A DNA stretch of 64,000 nt, taken from NCBI GenBank assembly GCA_013146195.2, contig CM028378.1, forward strand, positions 81,650,295-81,714,294, written 5' to 3'. Below the pieces are notes generated by a model. The model was not told the origin of the DNA, did not search any database, and was given only the letters and a program-made list of their open reading frames with translations. The position numbers and the translations under genes were made by a program. This document shows positions 12,030 through 23,800 of this stretch, in pieces (positions within the stretch are counted from its first letter, which is position 1; each line of letters opens with the position of its first letter). The DNA comes from Codonopsis lanceolata. Its lineage: Eukaryota; Streptophyta; Magnoliopsida; Asterales; Campanulaceae.

Positions 12030-12900
12030 TTACTTTTATTAAATTATATTTGTATTTTATGAATAAATAAATTTTTGAAAAGAAAATAAGCTAAAATAAA
12101 AATAACGAAATTATTTTTACGGTTAACTATTATTTTTGTTTTGTAAATTATTTTTATTTTAATAACTTCCATTATATTTTTTTATTTTATTGACTTCGTA
12201 ACTATTTTTTTTATTTTCAAAAATTAGTTTTACGGAAAAAATTTGTTCCATAATTTTTTATTACTATTTTTCTAACCTCAGTTTAAATTATTTTGTTTTA
12301 TTGACTCTATACCAATTATTTTTGTTCCATCAAATATTTTTATTTTACTAACATATTTTTGTTTTACATAACTATTTTTAAGAATTTGTTTTAAACTTTT
12401 GTTCCATAAATTATTTTTATAATTTTACCAACCTCAGTTTAAATTATTTTTGTTTTATTGACTCCATAACTATTATTTTTGTTCCATCAAATATTTTTAT
12501 TTAACTAATGTATTTTTGTTTTACATAGCTATTTTTAAGAATTTGTTTTAAAATTTTGTTCCGTAAAGTATTTTTATTATTTTAGTAACCTTATTTTAAA
12601 TTATTTTTGTTTTTATTGACTTTGTAACTATTATTTTTGTTCCATCAAATATTTTTATTTTACTAAAGTATTTTTGTTTTACATATATATTTTTAAGAAT
12701 TTGTTTTAAACTTTTGTTTCATAAATTATTTTATTTTACTAACCTCCGCATTAAATTATTTTTGTTTTGTTGATTTTGTAACTTTTATTTTTTATAGTGG
12801 CTTGTTCCATAAATTATTTTTATTTTACTAACCTCTTATATTTTTGTTTCTTGACTCCGGAACTATTATTTTTGTTTTAGTTACTATTTTTTATATGTAA
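12030..12900. repeat. About 158-bp AT-rich tandem repeat, 4-5 copies
   Basis: The anchor GTTCCATCAAATATTTTTAT occurs at 12324, 12481 and 12639, so the period is 157-158 bp. Each unit also contains AAGAATTTGTTTTAAA and TTTTGTTTTATTGACT. Degenerate copies extend to about 12040 and 12890. No coding frame is seen. Confidence 0.85.
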
Positions 12901-13090
12901 AGAGAGAAAAATGTTTAAACATAATTAAAAGAGAGGAGATGGTGGTGATGAAAGTGAAAATAGGGAGGAGACGGGAGAGAAAAAGAGAAATACAACCAGA
13001 GAAGATATGAGAGAGAAAAAGTGAAATTGTAACTCAAAAGTCAATAATTTAAAAGTGAGATTTTGGAAGGAGAAATATACCCTTGCCATT

Positions 13091-13118
13091 ATATATATAT
13101 ATATATATATATATATAG
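13091..13118. repeat. (TA)n microsatellite
   Basis: About 28 bp of TA dinucleotides. Confidence 0.9.
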
Positions 13119-13124
13119 ATGACT

Positions 13125-14330
13125 GATTGCGACAGTTACTAATAATAGTGGTAACAATTTGTCAAACCAAAGGAACTTGTTAAGATGTTTCACTTGACTT
13201 GACCGAATCGATAGATGCCTTCGAAAGGTTGAAAGGCAAATGAGTTCGAAAGGTTGAAAGTTGCAATTAATAAATGATGTGTTTGGCCCAAATCCGATCA
13301 CCAAAAACACGTGCGTACATCACGTGTCAATCATGATCCTAGATTATGGGACCCACGCAAGGACCGAGAAGAGTAGGCAAGGTGTCCAACAGGACCGCCG
13401 TCGATCCCCGTCCAAGTCTGTCCGATCCAAGGCCTTACCGCTCCGACCGAGGGGTCATAACCTCTACGAGCAAATATATCATGTCAGGGCAGGGCCATGC
13501 CCACCCAGGCAAGTTGTTGACCAGCAAGTATCAGAGTCATGAGCTCCAAGACAGATTAAGAGGTTTCCTAATCTGAAACTGACTTTTTCCTTATCTACTC
13601 CGAAAATCACGCATCTGCCTGCAAATTGCACTACAATTTAGGGATTGACTACTAACCCTAATAGACAATGTTTAATCCTATTTCTACAAGGATTCTATGA
13701 TTTGGGGGCCTATATACATCCTTCCATAAACCCTAAAGAGGTACACGCTTTCTTAAGCCTAGAAACTCTGTCAAATTACTTTGATATACATACGATTCTT
13801 ACTCCTACGCCGTAGTGGTTTTGCGAGGCCTTACCTCGTATTGTCACTAAGGTTTTCTTTGTGTTCTTGACAAATTTCAATTCATTTAATCCATGCAACA
13901 AGCATAGATATCCTACAAATCGCATAAGGACGACCCAACAGTGATTTTTACCGCAACTCAATGTCAATTTTCACTGAGAATGGTTGAAAATCTTTCAAAT
14001 CTCTTGTGGCTAATGGATAAAGACATGTATCATCGTTTTAACAAGATCGAGTAAAATAACATCACACGTGGAGATCTTAGAGTTAGATTTAATAGGACAA
14101 AGAGTGTGACATGAGTTGGGATAGGAGATGGACTCGATACATACGACTTTCTATAAATCAAAATTTGACATGGTTGATTTTTTTTTTTTTTTTGTGTGGA
14201 ACGGAAAGGAGTATGTTATTACAAAGGAAAGAAAACGAAGAAATAAATGAAGAAAAGAAGAGAATTTATTTCTCCCAAAACAAAGAAGATGAGAGGGGCC
14301 CAAGTTTCCGACGCTGACATCAACATGATC
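13125..14330. repeat. Duplicated upstream module, copy 1, split by a GC-rich insertion
   Basis: The outer parts (about 13130-13272 and about 13950-14330) match 15684-16310 closely: shared TTGACCGAATCGATAGATG, GGTTGAAAGTTGCAATTAAT, TCTTTCAAATCTCTTG, GAAAACGAAGAAATAAATGA and AAGTTTCCGACGC. A third, more diverged copy lies at 49190-49930 plus 50820-50955. The repeats lie upstream of kinase genes A and C and probably belong to the same segmental duplication. Confidence 0.75.
13273..13948 (+). mobile_element. GC-rich insertion, solo-LTR-like
   Basis: Compared with the copy at 15840-15890, about 680 bp of much more GC-rich DNA interrupts the duplicated module after CAATTAATAAA. It has a TATA-like CCTATATACATCC at about 13709, then CCCTAAAGAGGTACACG, a promoter/R layout common in plant LTRs. 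No second LTR, polyprotein or exact target duplication is visible, so solo LTR is an inference. The open frames at 13261-13576 are not recognisable proteins. Confidence 0.45.
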
Positions 14331-14380
14331 TTAATTGATAATTAGTTATTTAGCTCGTGTTCTGCACAGGTACAATGTGA

Positions 14381-14405
14381 TATATATATATATATATATA
14401 TATAT
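14381..14405. repeat. (TA)n microsatellite
   Basis: About 25 bp of TA dinucleotides. Confidence 0.9.
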
Positions 14406-14529
14406 AACTTTTGGATATTATAATTATATTGTTAATCTCTTCCATGGTTATTATAATTTTTTTCTATTGTTACTAATATTAAATAAAAATTTTATCTAAA
14501 TACTTTTAAAATTAACATCTAATTTGATA

Positions 14530-15010
14530 ATAATATTAGAAATGTTTTTGTTAAAAACTTTTAAAATCATAATTCATTTTTAAAAATGTGGGGTATTTAT
14601 ATTTTTATTGGTAATGAAAGTTTAAGTTTTTTTATCTAAATACTTTTAAAACCAGCACCACATTCTAATAATATGATATACATATTTTCTATTAGTAATA
14701 AACTAATAATAGTAGTAGATAAAAGATTTTTTAACCAATATTTATTTCTAAATAATGTGAGGTACAAATTTTGTATTGGTAATAAAACAATGTCTTTAAC
14801 CAATACTCATTTCTAAATAATGTGAGATACATTTCTTTGTAACCAATGTGAGATCTACCATTTAAAAAGTTTTTAAACCAATATCATTTTTCTAACAAAT
14901 GTAAAATACTACTCTTTTTTTGTTAATAATGATAGACTTTTAAAATCAATATCATTTTTAACTAATATGTGATACATATCCTCATTTAATAATAATAGTA
15001 AAAGTCTTTC
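14530..15010. repeat. Degenerate AT-rich tandem repeat
   Basis: Variants of TTTAACCAATATTTATTTCT followed by AAATAATGTGAGGTAC recur at roughly 70-100 bp spacing. The copies are strongly diverged and the region is non-coding. Confidence 0.5.
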
Positions 15011-15599
15011 ATCTACGATATGAGGTTTCCTTCACCAACCCAATGCATAGCTAGCTAGTATCACCACACAAATAGATATTATCATTTCAACACTTCGCTC
15101 AACAAAGTTCCATTATTCCATATATGTTAATTTGTGGGAAATACATGGACTCCTACAGTCGAACATATTACATATGTTCGGACCTGAGCGGGCGAATAGA
15201 GCCATGAAATTCAGTCAACTAGGGTCGAACATTTTGAATCCTTAGGTTTTTTTGAAGGTTGAAGGTTTTTGAGAAATGAAGAAGGTATTAAGAACAAAAG
15301 AAGGAGAAGAAAATAAATTGAGAATAAAGAGGTATATTTGTTGGAGGAAGAAAAAGGGTTTGAAGAAGAATGAGTTGGGAAGAATGTGTTTTGTGAAGAA
15401 AAAGAAGGAGATGAAGAATGAGTTGGGAAGAAGGGGTTATAGTTCTTTTGGGTTGAGGGATTTAGTTAGAGGTTTATTGTTTTAGAAAAAGAGGATATGG
15501 TCTACTTATTATCTGTAAGGAGTCTTTACGATTAAGAGTATTTTTGTCATTAAAAAAAATGAAGGGTCAACTCAGAGGAAGGGAAGTCTATATAGCGCG

Positions 15600-15682
15600 A
15601 CTCTATTTATATTATAATCAAATAATTTTTTTTAAAACGATGTATCAAATCAAAGAGTGACGATAAGTTAGGAACAAGGGAG
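15600..15682. mobile_element. Stowaway-like MITE 3' fragment
   Basis: The sequence from TTTTTTTTAAAACGATGTATC to AGGAACAAGGGAG plus TA matches the right half of the MITEs at 10621 and 39891. The left half is absent. Confidence 0.5.
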
Positions 15683-15683
15683 T

Positions 15684-16310
15684 AATAGTCGATACAATTT
15701 GTCAAACAAAGGAAATTTGCAAAGATATTTCACTTCACTTGACCGAATCGATAGATGGCTTTGATCAATAGGGGGAAATTCAAGTGTGAAATATGTTTCC
15801 AAAGGCAAATGAATTCAAAAGGTTGAAAGTTGCAATTAATAAAGATCTTGTCAATCGAGTTTAAGTGAACAGCTCAATGCCAAGTTGCATTGAGAATGGT
15901 TGAAAATCTTTCAAATCTCTTGCTACCAATGGATAAATACAAAATGAAATCATTTATCTCAACCCTAGTATATTTCATATTCCATTGGTTATTAGCCTTA
16001 TACGTGTCATAGTTCTAACAAGATCGAGGAAAATAACAAGACACGTGAAGAATTAAGATCTAATAAGATAGAAAGTGTGACAGAGATTGAGATAGAAGAT
16101 TTGGACTCGATACATATGGCTTTCAATAAATCAAAATTTGAAAAGGTTGGTTTTTGTTTTGCATGGAACGGAAAAGAGTATGTAACTACAAAGAAAAGAA
16201 AACGAAGAAATAAATGAAGAAAAGGACAGAAGTTATTTCTCCAAACTCATGGGTTGACAAAACAAAGAAGAAGAGAGGGGGCTCAAGTTTCCGACGCAGA
16301 CTTAATCATG
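15684..16310. repeat. Duplicated upstream module, copy 2 (uninterrupted)
   Basis: Homologous to 13125-14330 without the GC-rich insertion, so it acts as the empty-site reference. It is followed directly by a TGTCACTTTT-type array. Confidence 0.75.
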
Positions 16311-16317
16311 TCAAAAT

Positions 16318-16640
16318 AAGTGTTTTTTATTTAGTAAAATTGTCACTTTTTAGTATTAAATATGTCACTTTTTGCTATAGAAGTATCACTTCGCATTATA
16401 AATAAAAACTGACACCGTTGGTCTTAAAAGTATTATATTTTAGAATTAAATGTGTTATTTTTTTAGTATTAATTAAAAGTGTCACTTTTGGTTCTAAAAA
16501 TATCCCTTTGTATTTTAATAAAAAAAATTACTTTTTTGCATTTAAAAGTGTCACTTTTGCCATAAAAAAGTGTCACTTTTACCTTTTAATGTGTTATTTT
16601 TTATCACAAAATGACATTTTTTTATTAAAAATGAAGTTAA
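16318..16640. repeat. TGTCACTTTT-type degenerate short tandem array
   Basis: Units of about 20 bp built on AAAGTGTCACTTTTTAGTAT or close variants. Similar arrays occur at 43430-43560 and 51300-52045. In all three places the array is followed by a shared segment containing the phrase GGAGCAA or AGAGCAATTAATGAAA. Confidence 0.75.
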
Positions 16641-16945
16641 TTTATAACTAAAATGTAAAGTATGGGCACAAAGGGACTTCGGTAGCAAAATTTGGAAAGA
16701 AAGAGGGCACTAGCGCAAGATTTGAAAATTTGATGACACCGGAGCAATTAATGAAAATTTTCTTTAATGTGATGTCACAATTGATGACCAACGCTTTTTG
16801 AATGTGGATCCGGGTCATTTTATCTGTCTCAAATCCTAGCTGTTTAGCTCATTTTCTCTCATTGTGATCCTTATTTTATGATTAACATGTAGTCTTTATT
16901 GATGGGTTATCCACTTCAACCACCTCTTTTTTATTTTTTTTGGGG

Positions 16946-17140
16946 CTCCCTCGTCCTATACAAATTTTTACTTTGATTTAATATCAGTGGATAAATTTTA
17001 AACATATAAAGGAATGATTTATGCGTTGATGATTTGGAAAAAAAAATCTTAAAAAGGTATTAGAATAAATTCTTTTCCATTTAGTAAAAAATCAAACAAT
17101 AATTTAGGTAAGAGAGTTCTTATTTTGAAATGGACGGAGC
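16946..17140. mobile_element. MITE-like element upstream of gene A
   Basis: Starts CTCCCTCGTCCTATACAAA and ends GAAATGGACGGAG. The ends are inverted copies of the CTCCCTCCGTCC family. It lies about 230 bp before the gene A start codon. Confidence 0.5.
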
Positions 17141-17369
17141 ATATAAATTTGTATGACAAAAACTTATGTAAGACGATTTTATGAATTTTTTTTGTAAAGC
17201 AGATTCTATTTACCCAATCTATTATGTATTAATGGGGTGAATTGTAAAAGAGTGAGTTGTAACCTCCTGTAAACTTATTAAAGTTCTAACAACAACAGCT
17301 GAAAATTAAAAAAATAAACAATCATTTCGGCTGCACTCCCAATCCAATACTCTGTCGTCCAACAAACTA

Positions 17370-17759
17370 ATGGCCCAAACCAGTAATCCCATATTTTTCG
17401 CGGCAGGTTTTACGCTGTTGTTAACTTGTATTTTCTGCACAGCCACCGACCAATCCACACTCCTCGACTTCAAATCTCAATTAACCAACTCATACATTTT
17501 ATCAAACAACTGGACTGCAACCACTCACCTGTGCAGCTGGGTTGGCGTTTCCTGCGATGCCACCCGCCAACGTGTCACCACCTTGAATCTCTCTAACATG
17601 GGTTTGACCGGCACCATTCCTCCTTACCTCGGCAACCTTACTTTCCTCACTTCACTCGACTTCAGCAACAACGCCTTCTATGGCGGCATACCCGCCGAAA
17701 TATTTGGGGATTTAACTATGCTTAGGGAGTTACGTCTTGGAAACAACCAATTGGGAGGT

Positions 17760-17840
<81 letters not shown>

Positions 17841-20800
17841 CTTTTCACTTTTGACTTCAATGCTTAAACTTCCACCGTTCCAGTTTTACAAACGTGCTAC
17901 TAAAAATGTCATTTTTAAAACAAATTGACTATTAAACCGAAACTCTTTGCGAGGAAGGAGAGAGTAATTCATAGAATGATTCCTGGAAGAAGAGTTTCCG
18001 TTTCTAGCGTCTGATTGCATCTTAAACGATCAGTTTTAGGCCGGATACATTGCAAAAACAAAAAATCAAAGGAGATTGTTCATTTGTATGTACTCTGGAC
18101 CAAATGTATAAGTTTTTTTCCCCAAAAGTTCTACTCAATGAAGATGTATCTATAATTTGTTTTGTGTATTTCAAGTTCTTTAACTTGTTGATTTCTAATA
18201 AATTATTTTGAAATGTTACGAAGCACAATCCTAATTTTTTTCTAATGTTTTATACACCCATTTGTTCTTCTAGTGGTTTTCTAAAGTATCAAAATCTTTC
18301 TCTATCGTACCCATAGTTTTGAATGGGTGGTGCTTAACACAACACACTAAATACTTAATACAACACACATGAGGGGTAAAATTACTATTTTGCCCTTATG
18401 AATTTAAATGGGAAAAAGTGAAGAAACAAAAGGTAATAAGAACAACACCGGATATTCATCAATACATGATAGAATGTTGTCCAATCAATACATAGTATTG
18501 TCCAAAAAAATTTCCAATGTTATAACCTTTGGAGAGAATCTCAAATGTTCATGAGAGCCATCTCATAAGGATAGCTATAAATGAATGATAGTCATCTCAT
18601 AAGGCTAGCTATGTAAGAAAAAATGTCATTTCATTTGGCCGATTCTTTCTATGTAATACCCAGCCTAGAAAGTCCGCTATTGTATTTAAAAATTTTAAAA
18701 AAATTCTAGAAGACATATGAATCTCTACAACAGATTTTCCGGAAAGGGCGGCGCAGTGGTGGAATAGAAATTTCAACTATCTCTAGGTTTCCAATAGACC
18801 CAGTTGTTCATCACAAATGTTCATGAGAGCCCTCTTATAAGGATGACTATATATGGATAATGGTCATCTCATAAGGCAGCTGTGTAAGCAAAAAAGCCAT
18901 CTCATCCGGACGATTCTTTCATTGTAATACCCAGCCAGAAATGTTTATGAGAGAGCCATCTCATAAAGATGGCTATACATGGATGATAGTCATCTCATAA
19001 AGCCGGCTGTGTAAGCAAAAAAACCATCTTATCCGACCGATTCTTTTTATATAATACCCAGCCCAGAAATGTTCATATGAGATATGTTCATAAGAGACAT
19101 CTCATAAGGATGGCTATACATGGATGATAGTCATCTCATAAGGCCGACTGTGTAAGCAAAAAAACCATCTCATCCGATTGATTCTTTTATGTTATAACCA
19201 GCCCAGAATGTTCATGAGAGCCATCTCATAAGGATGGCTATACATGGATGATAGTCATCTCATAAGGCCGACTGTGTAAGCAAAAAAATCATCTCATCCG
19301 ACCGATTCTTTTATGTTATACTGTTCATGAGAGCCATCTCATAAGGATGGCTATACATGGATGATAGTCATCTTATAAGAATGACTATACATTTTGTTTG
19401 TTAGTCTGCTTTTTTGATACAGTGGCAAAATTGTAACTTCCTCTATCATGTGTGTTGTATTAAGCAAAATGTGTGTGCTGGATTAAGTATTGCTGTTTTG
19501 AATATCCTCTCTATAAGCATTTTTCTGTCAAAATCTGACACCGGCCAGATTGTTTCTTTTGCCTATAAGAATTAAAAGAATTCTTCACCTTATTGTTTGT
19601 TTTGCCTATAAGTTGTTAAGTGGCATGATAACTGTGCTACAGAGGTTTGGACCACTGGCCAGTGAATATAGATTTAACATGACAATTAGTGCAGGTACCA
19701 TTCCATTTAAAATAGGTAATCTTACACATTTGGAAATATTGAGCATGCCAAGTTGCTCTCTAATGGGGCATATCCCATCTTCCATCTTCAACATGTCTTC
19801 GCTGAAAGTTATTTATCTCACAAACAATCGACTGTCTGGAATCCTATCAGGGGACATTCGCAGTTGGAATCTTCCTGTTATTGAAGTCCTGGATCTTTCT
19901 CACAATCAACTCACTGGTAGCATTTCATCTTATATATGGGAATGCAGAGGGCTTCGGAGCTTATTTCTGTCACATAATAATTTCATAGGTAGCATACCTA
20001 CAACAGTTGGGAATCTCACTTTGCTCAAATATATTGAAATAGATGATAACCAGTTGACAGGTATTCTTTACATTCAACTTTTATTTTATTTATTTTATTT
20101 TATCTTTTTGATACTCTTAATTGATTTTAGGGAAAAATTCTTTTTTAACCAACTTACTACGTGGTAGTGACACAATTGACCACGTTGTTTGTATAAGACA
20201 AATTTATCTGATGTTCTAAAATTTGAACAAAATGTATGAAATGTACAAATAATTAATACAAAATGTGACAAAAATCGTGAAGTTGCTGTCTAACTCCAAT
20301 TTGTTGCTGAGTAGACCCACGTTGGCTTTTGCTGCAATATCCCTTAATTTTTACATAATATATGCTTGCTGAAGTCAAGGAACTGACTTGATTTTTCCAT
20401 TAGCAAAAACCACTCAGGGATTGAGTTCAGTTTTTCGCTTTGCCCTCCAAGTTTTGTTTGTTGAGGAATAAAATCAAAGATATTTTTTAATCGCCATAGC
20501 CGGCCTTCTCCAGCAAAACCCGAGTCCAGATCTCCTTCTCCGAGCTCTCTCTCCTCCATAGTCGGCCTCCAATCGCCATCACTATACGATCTTCCCTTCT
20601 CCTTCTTCGAGCTCTATCTCTTCCATAGTCGACCTCCAATCGCGATGGTACCTTGGTGCTGGAAAGGGGGCAAAGTATATGCATCAGGCACACCATCTAT
20701 CATATCATGTTAAAAGGTTGTTGAAAGGGGGCAAAGTATCTACACCAAATCCACTCTTGGCAATATTACAGTGAACTTGTTTGCCTTCCCACGGAGATAA

Positions 20801-23800
20801 GAGCACAGCACAAGACCTAACCAAAGAAGGAAAAGTATACGCATCAGGCATCACGCCACTCTGATGCATGTCTCTGTTGACAATTATGGAATCTTGACAA
20901 GGACCCAGATCAGCATAACCCCGAATCAAAGTATTCCAGATGAAAAACATCTCATCGAGCATTGGCATAATCCATTGTTGGGACAACAAAAACGGCCAAA
21001 GTGAAGAGTTTTGTTGATAATTGGTGATCGCGGTGGGAACCATTAGTGAGAATAAGAGCGTGGATTCGTTTAAGTTGGGACAGAGAGGAGCAAGAAGGAA
21101 AGCGGTCTTGACTCTCGCGATGAGATCTCGGAAGTGGTACCCTCGGTCTTTTAGTCCCTACGGGAAGGAGTAAGATCGGCCGAAGAGCCACAGAGTCTTC
21201 CAAGAAGGCCGGCACAGAGATCTGGGTAGGGCCGAAATCCCCAGAGAGAGATGGGGGTGCAAGTCCAAGGAAGGAAAACGGAGTGAGAGAGAGAAATGGC
21301 GTGAGACTCCAAGATGCTCCGTTTTGGATTTTGAAGTTGCTGGGTTTCAAATTTGTAGAGGTGGAAGATGAACTCATAAGATTTACTTCATTATTACATA
21401 GTTAACCCTTTACATTGAAATTTTATGATAGAAACCCCTAAAGATCCACGCAAGCAGCCACGTTGTGTCCACGTCATCACTCCTTGACGGCTTGCAAATG
21501 ACGGTTACGTATTTAGTTTCATTTGCCTTCAAAATATAGTACATTAGTTAAATTTGTCTTTTACAAACTACGTGGTCAATTGTGTCGCCCCCAATTAGTA
21601 CGTTGGCTAAAAAAACAATTTTCCCTTGATTTTATCATGGAACTTGTTCATAAGCAATATGCATTTATTTTCAAAGCTGACACACCCCATGCAGTAAGAG
21701 AGGCTTCTGGTCCGAGGCAAAACTAGTATTCAGAGCTGAAAGGCTGACTCTAGAAACTTGGGTTCATGCTTATATTTACATGACCATCACAGATGCTACA
21801 AAGCTTAATATGTACGAGCAGTAGTTGTTTCCTGATATTAAGAATGCTCGCCAGTGAAAGGAATGTGAACAATTTGAATGCAAATGAGCTAAGTCATTGT
21901 TTACCACTATAAAGAAAACAACTAAATTGGAAGAATAAAAGGAATCCTTTCTTCCTAGTTCCAAAAGAAACATGACATGCCTCTCTCTCTCTCTCTGGTT
22001 ATCTGTCTTCATTGCCATCTTGCTCATCTTTGAAAGGGTAAGCAAATCTCAATGCTATCATTTCTTCCTAGTTACAAAAGAAACAGGACATACCTCAAAG
22101 TTGTTACCACAAGATTTCCTATTCGCTTGAATAGTTCTCACTTTAAAGGGCAAGAGAGTATTTTTCTTTCAGCTTATTGCACATCTGTGTTACTCATAGT
22201 TTCAAAATCTGGTTGTTAAATTGGCATATCGGGTGTTTACCACTTCTTAACCACATTTGGGTGTAACAATGTTTTGAAATGTTCTTCCAGTGCTACTCTT
22301 AAGTAGTGTAGGGAATTGCAAATGTGAGAATTCCTCCCCTTTCAACTCATTCAAAGCTGTCTTTTATCATTCATAGGACTTGTAGTAAGATTTGGGGCAT
22401 GCAGGCAATTGCTACATTCATATGAAAGCATGTTAAGTGAAAGTGTGTGGATATTGTGGCAGGTACATTACCAGACGAGATTGGTAACCTTAATCTGGAA
22501 GGTCTTAGAGTTACCAATAACAGCCTAACTGGCCACGTTCCAAGCAGAATCTTCAATGCCTCGAATATGGTATTTCTTAGCCTGACTGACAATCACTTCT
22601 CAGGCCAACTTCCATGTCTTTGGCTTCCCAATCTTGAGGAGCTTTATCTAGGAGGCAATAGATTCAGCGGAATGATCCCGAGCTCTGTCACTAATTCTTC
22701 GAAGCTTACCATCCTAGATTTGAGTAAAAACTCATTCACTGGCCCGATTCCAAATACACTTGGTAATATGAGAGACTTGCACAAGCTCTACCTTGGGGAG
22801 AACAATTTGACAAGGGAATCTTCCACTCCAGAACTAAGATTCCTCTCTTCTCTTACAAATTGCAGACAATTAAGTCATCTGGGAATAGCACTGAATCAAT
22901 TCAATGGTTTCCTCCCAACTTCAATTGGGAATCTATCTTCTTCTTTGCAAGACTTTGAAGTGTTTGGATCCAATATCAAGGGTTCCATTCCTAGTGAAAT
23001 TGGAAACTTGAGCGGTTTGACCTTCATAAGTATAGATGATAATGAATTGACAGGATTTATCCCAACAACACTCGGAAAATTACAAAAACTTCAGCAACTG
23101 TATCTTGAACACAATAGACTAGAAGGATCCATTCCAGATAGTCTTTGTAAGTTACGGAACTTGGGAGACATATTTGTAAGTGATAATAGACTCCATGGAC
23201 ATATACCTGCATGCTTGGGTGAACTTAAATCCATGAGAAATCTGTACCTAGACTCCAACAACTTGACTTCCACAATACCTCTGGCATTATGGAGCCTTGA
23301 AGATCTTCTGGGTCTCAATCTATCCACGAATTATCTAAGTGGGTCTTTGCCGTCTGATATACAAAAGTTGAGGGTCATAACTGCATTAGACTTGCCACAC
23401 AATCGGTTGTCAGGTGATATCCCTAGCACCATTGGAAGTCTCCAAAGGTTGGCTTCTCTTTCATTGGCATATAATAAGCTGGAAGGACCAGTACCTCAGT
23501 CGATGGGAAACATGCTAAGCTTGGTGTTATTGGACCTATCCAACAATAATTTGACTGGAGTGATTCCAAAGTCTCTGGAGGTACTTAAGTATCTGCAGTT
23601 CTTTGATGGGTCTTACAATAGACTGGAAGGAGAGATTCCCACCGGAGGACAATTTGCAAATTTCACAGCTCAGTCATTCATGCATAACAGGGCACTATGC
23701 GGTGCACCTCGCTTGCAAGTTCCAGTATGCAAATCTGAAATTCACCAACGGTCAAGGTCAAGAAATATGATTCTCAAATATACTTTACCCTTAATTTTAT

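Noticed and set aside
13261..13576. Overlapping plus-strand frames in the GC-rich island
   Set aside because: No recognisable domain; open only because the insert is GC-rich.
15276..15485. Lys/Glu-rich 69-codon frame
   Set aside because: Purine-rich low-complexity sequence with an internal duplication, not protein-like.
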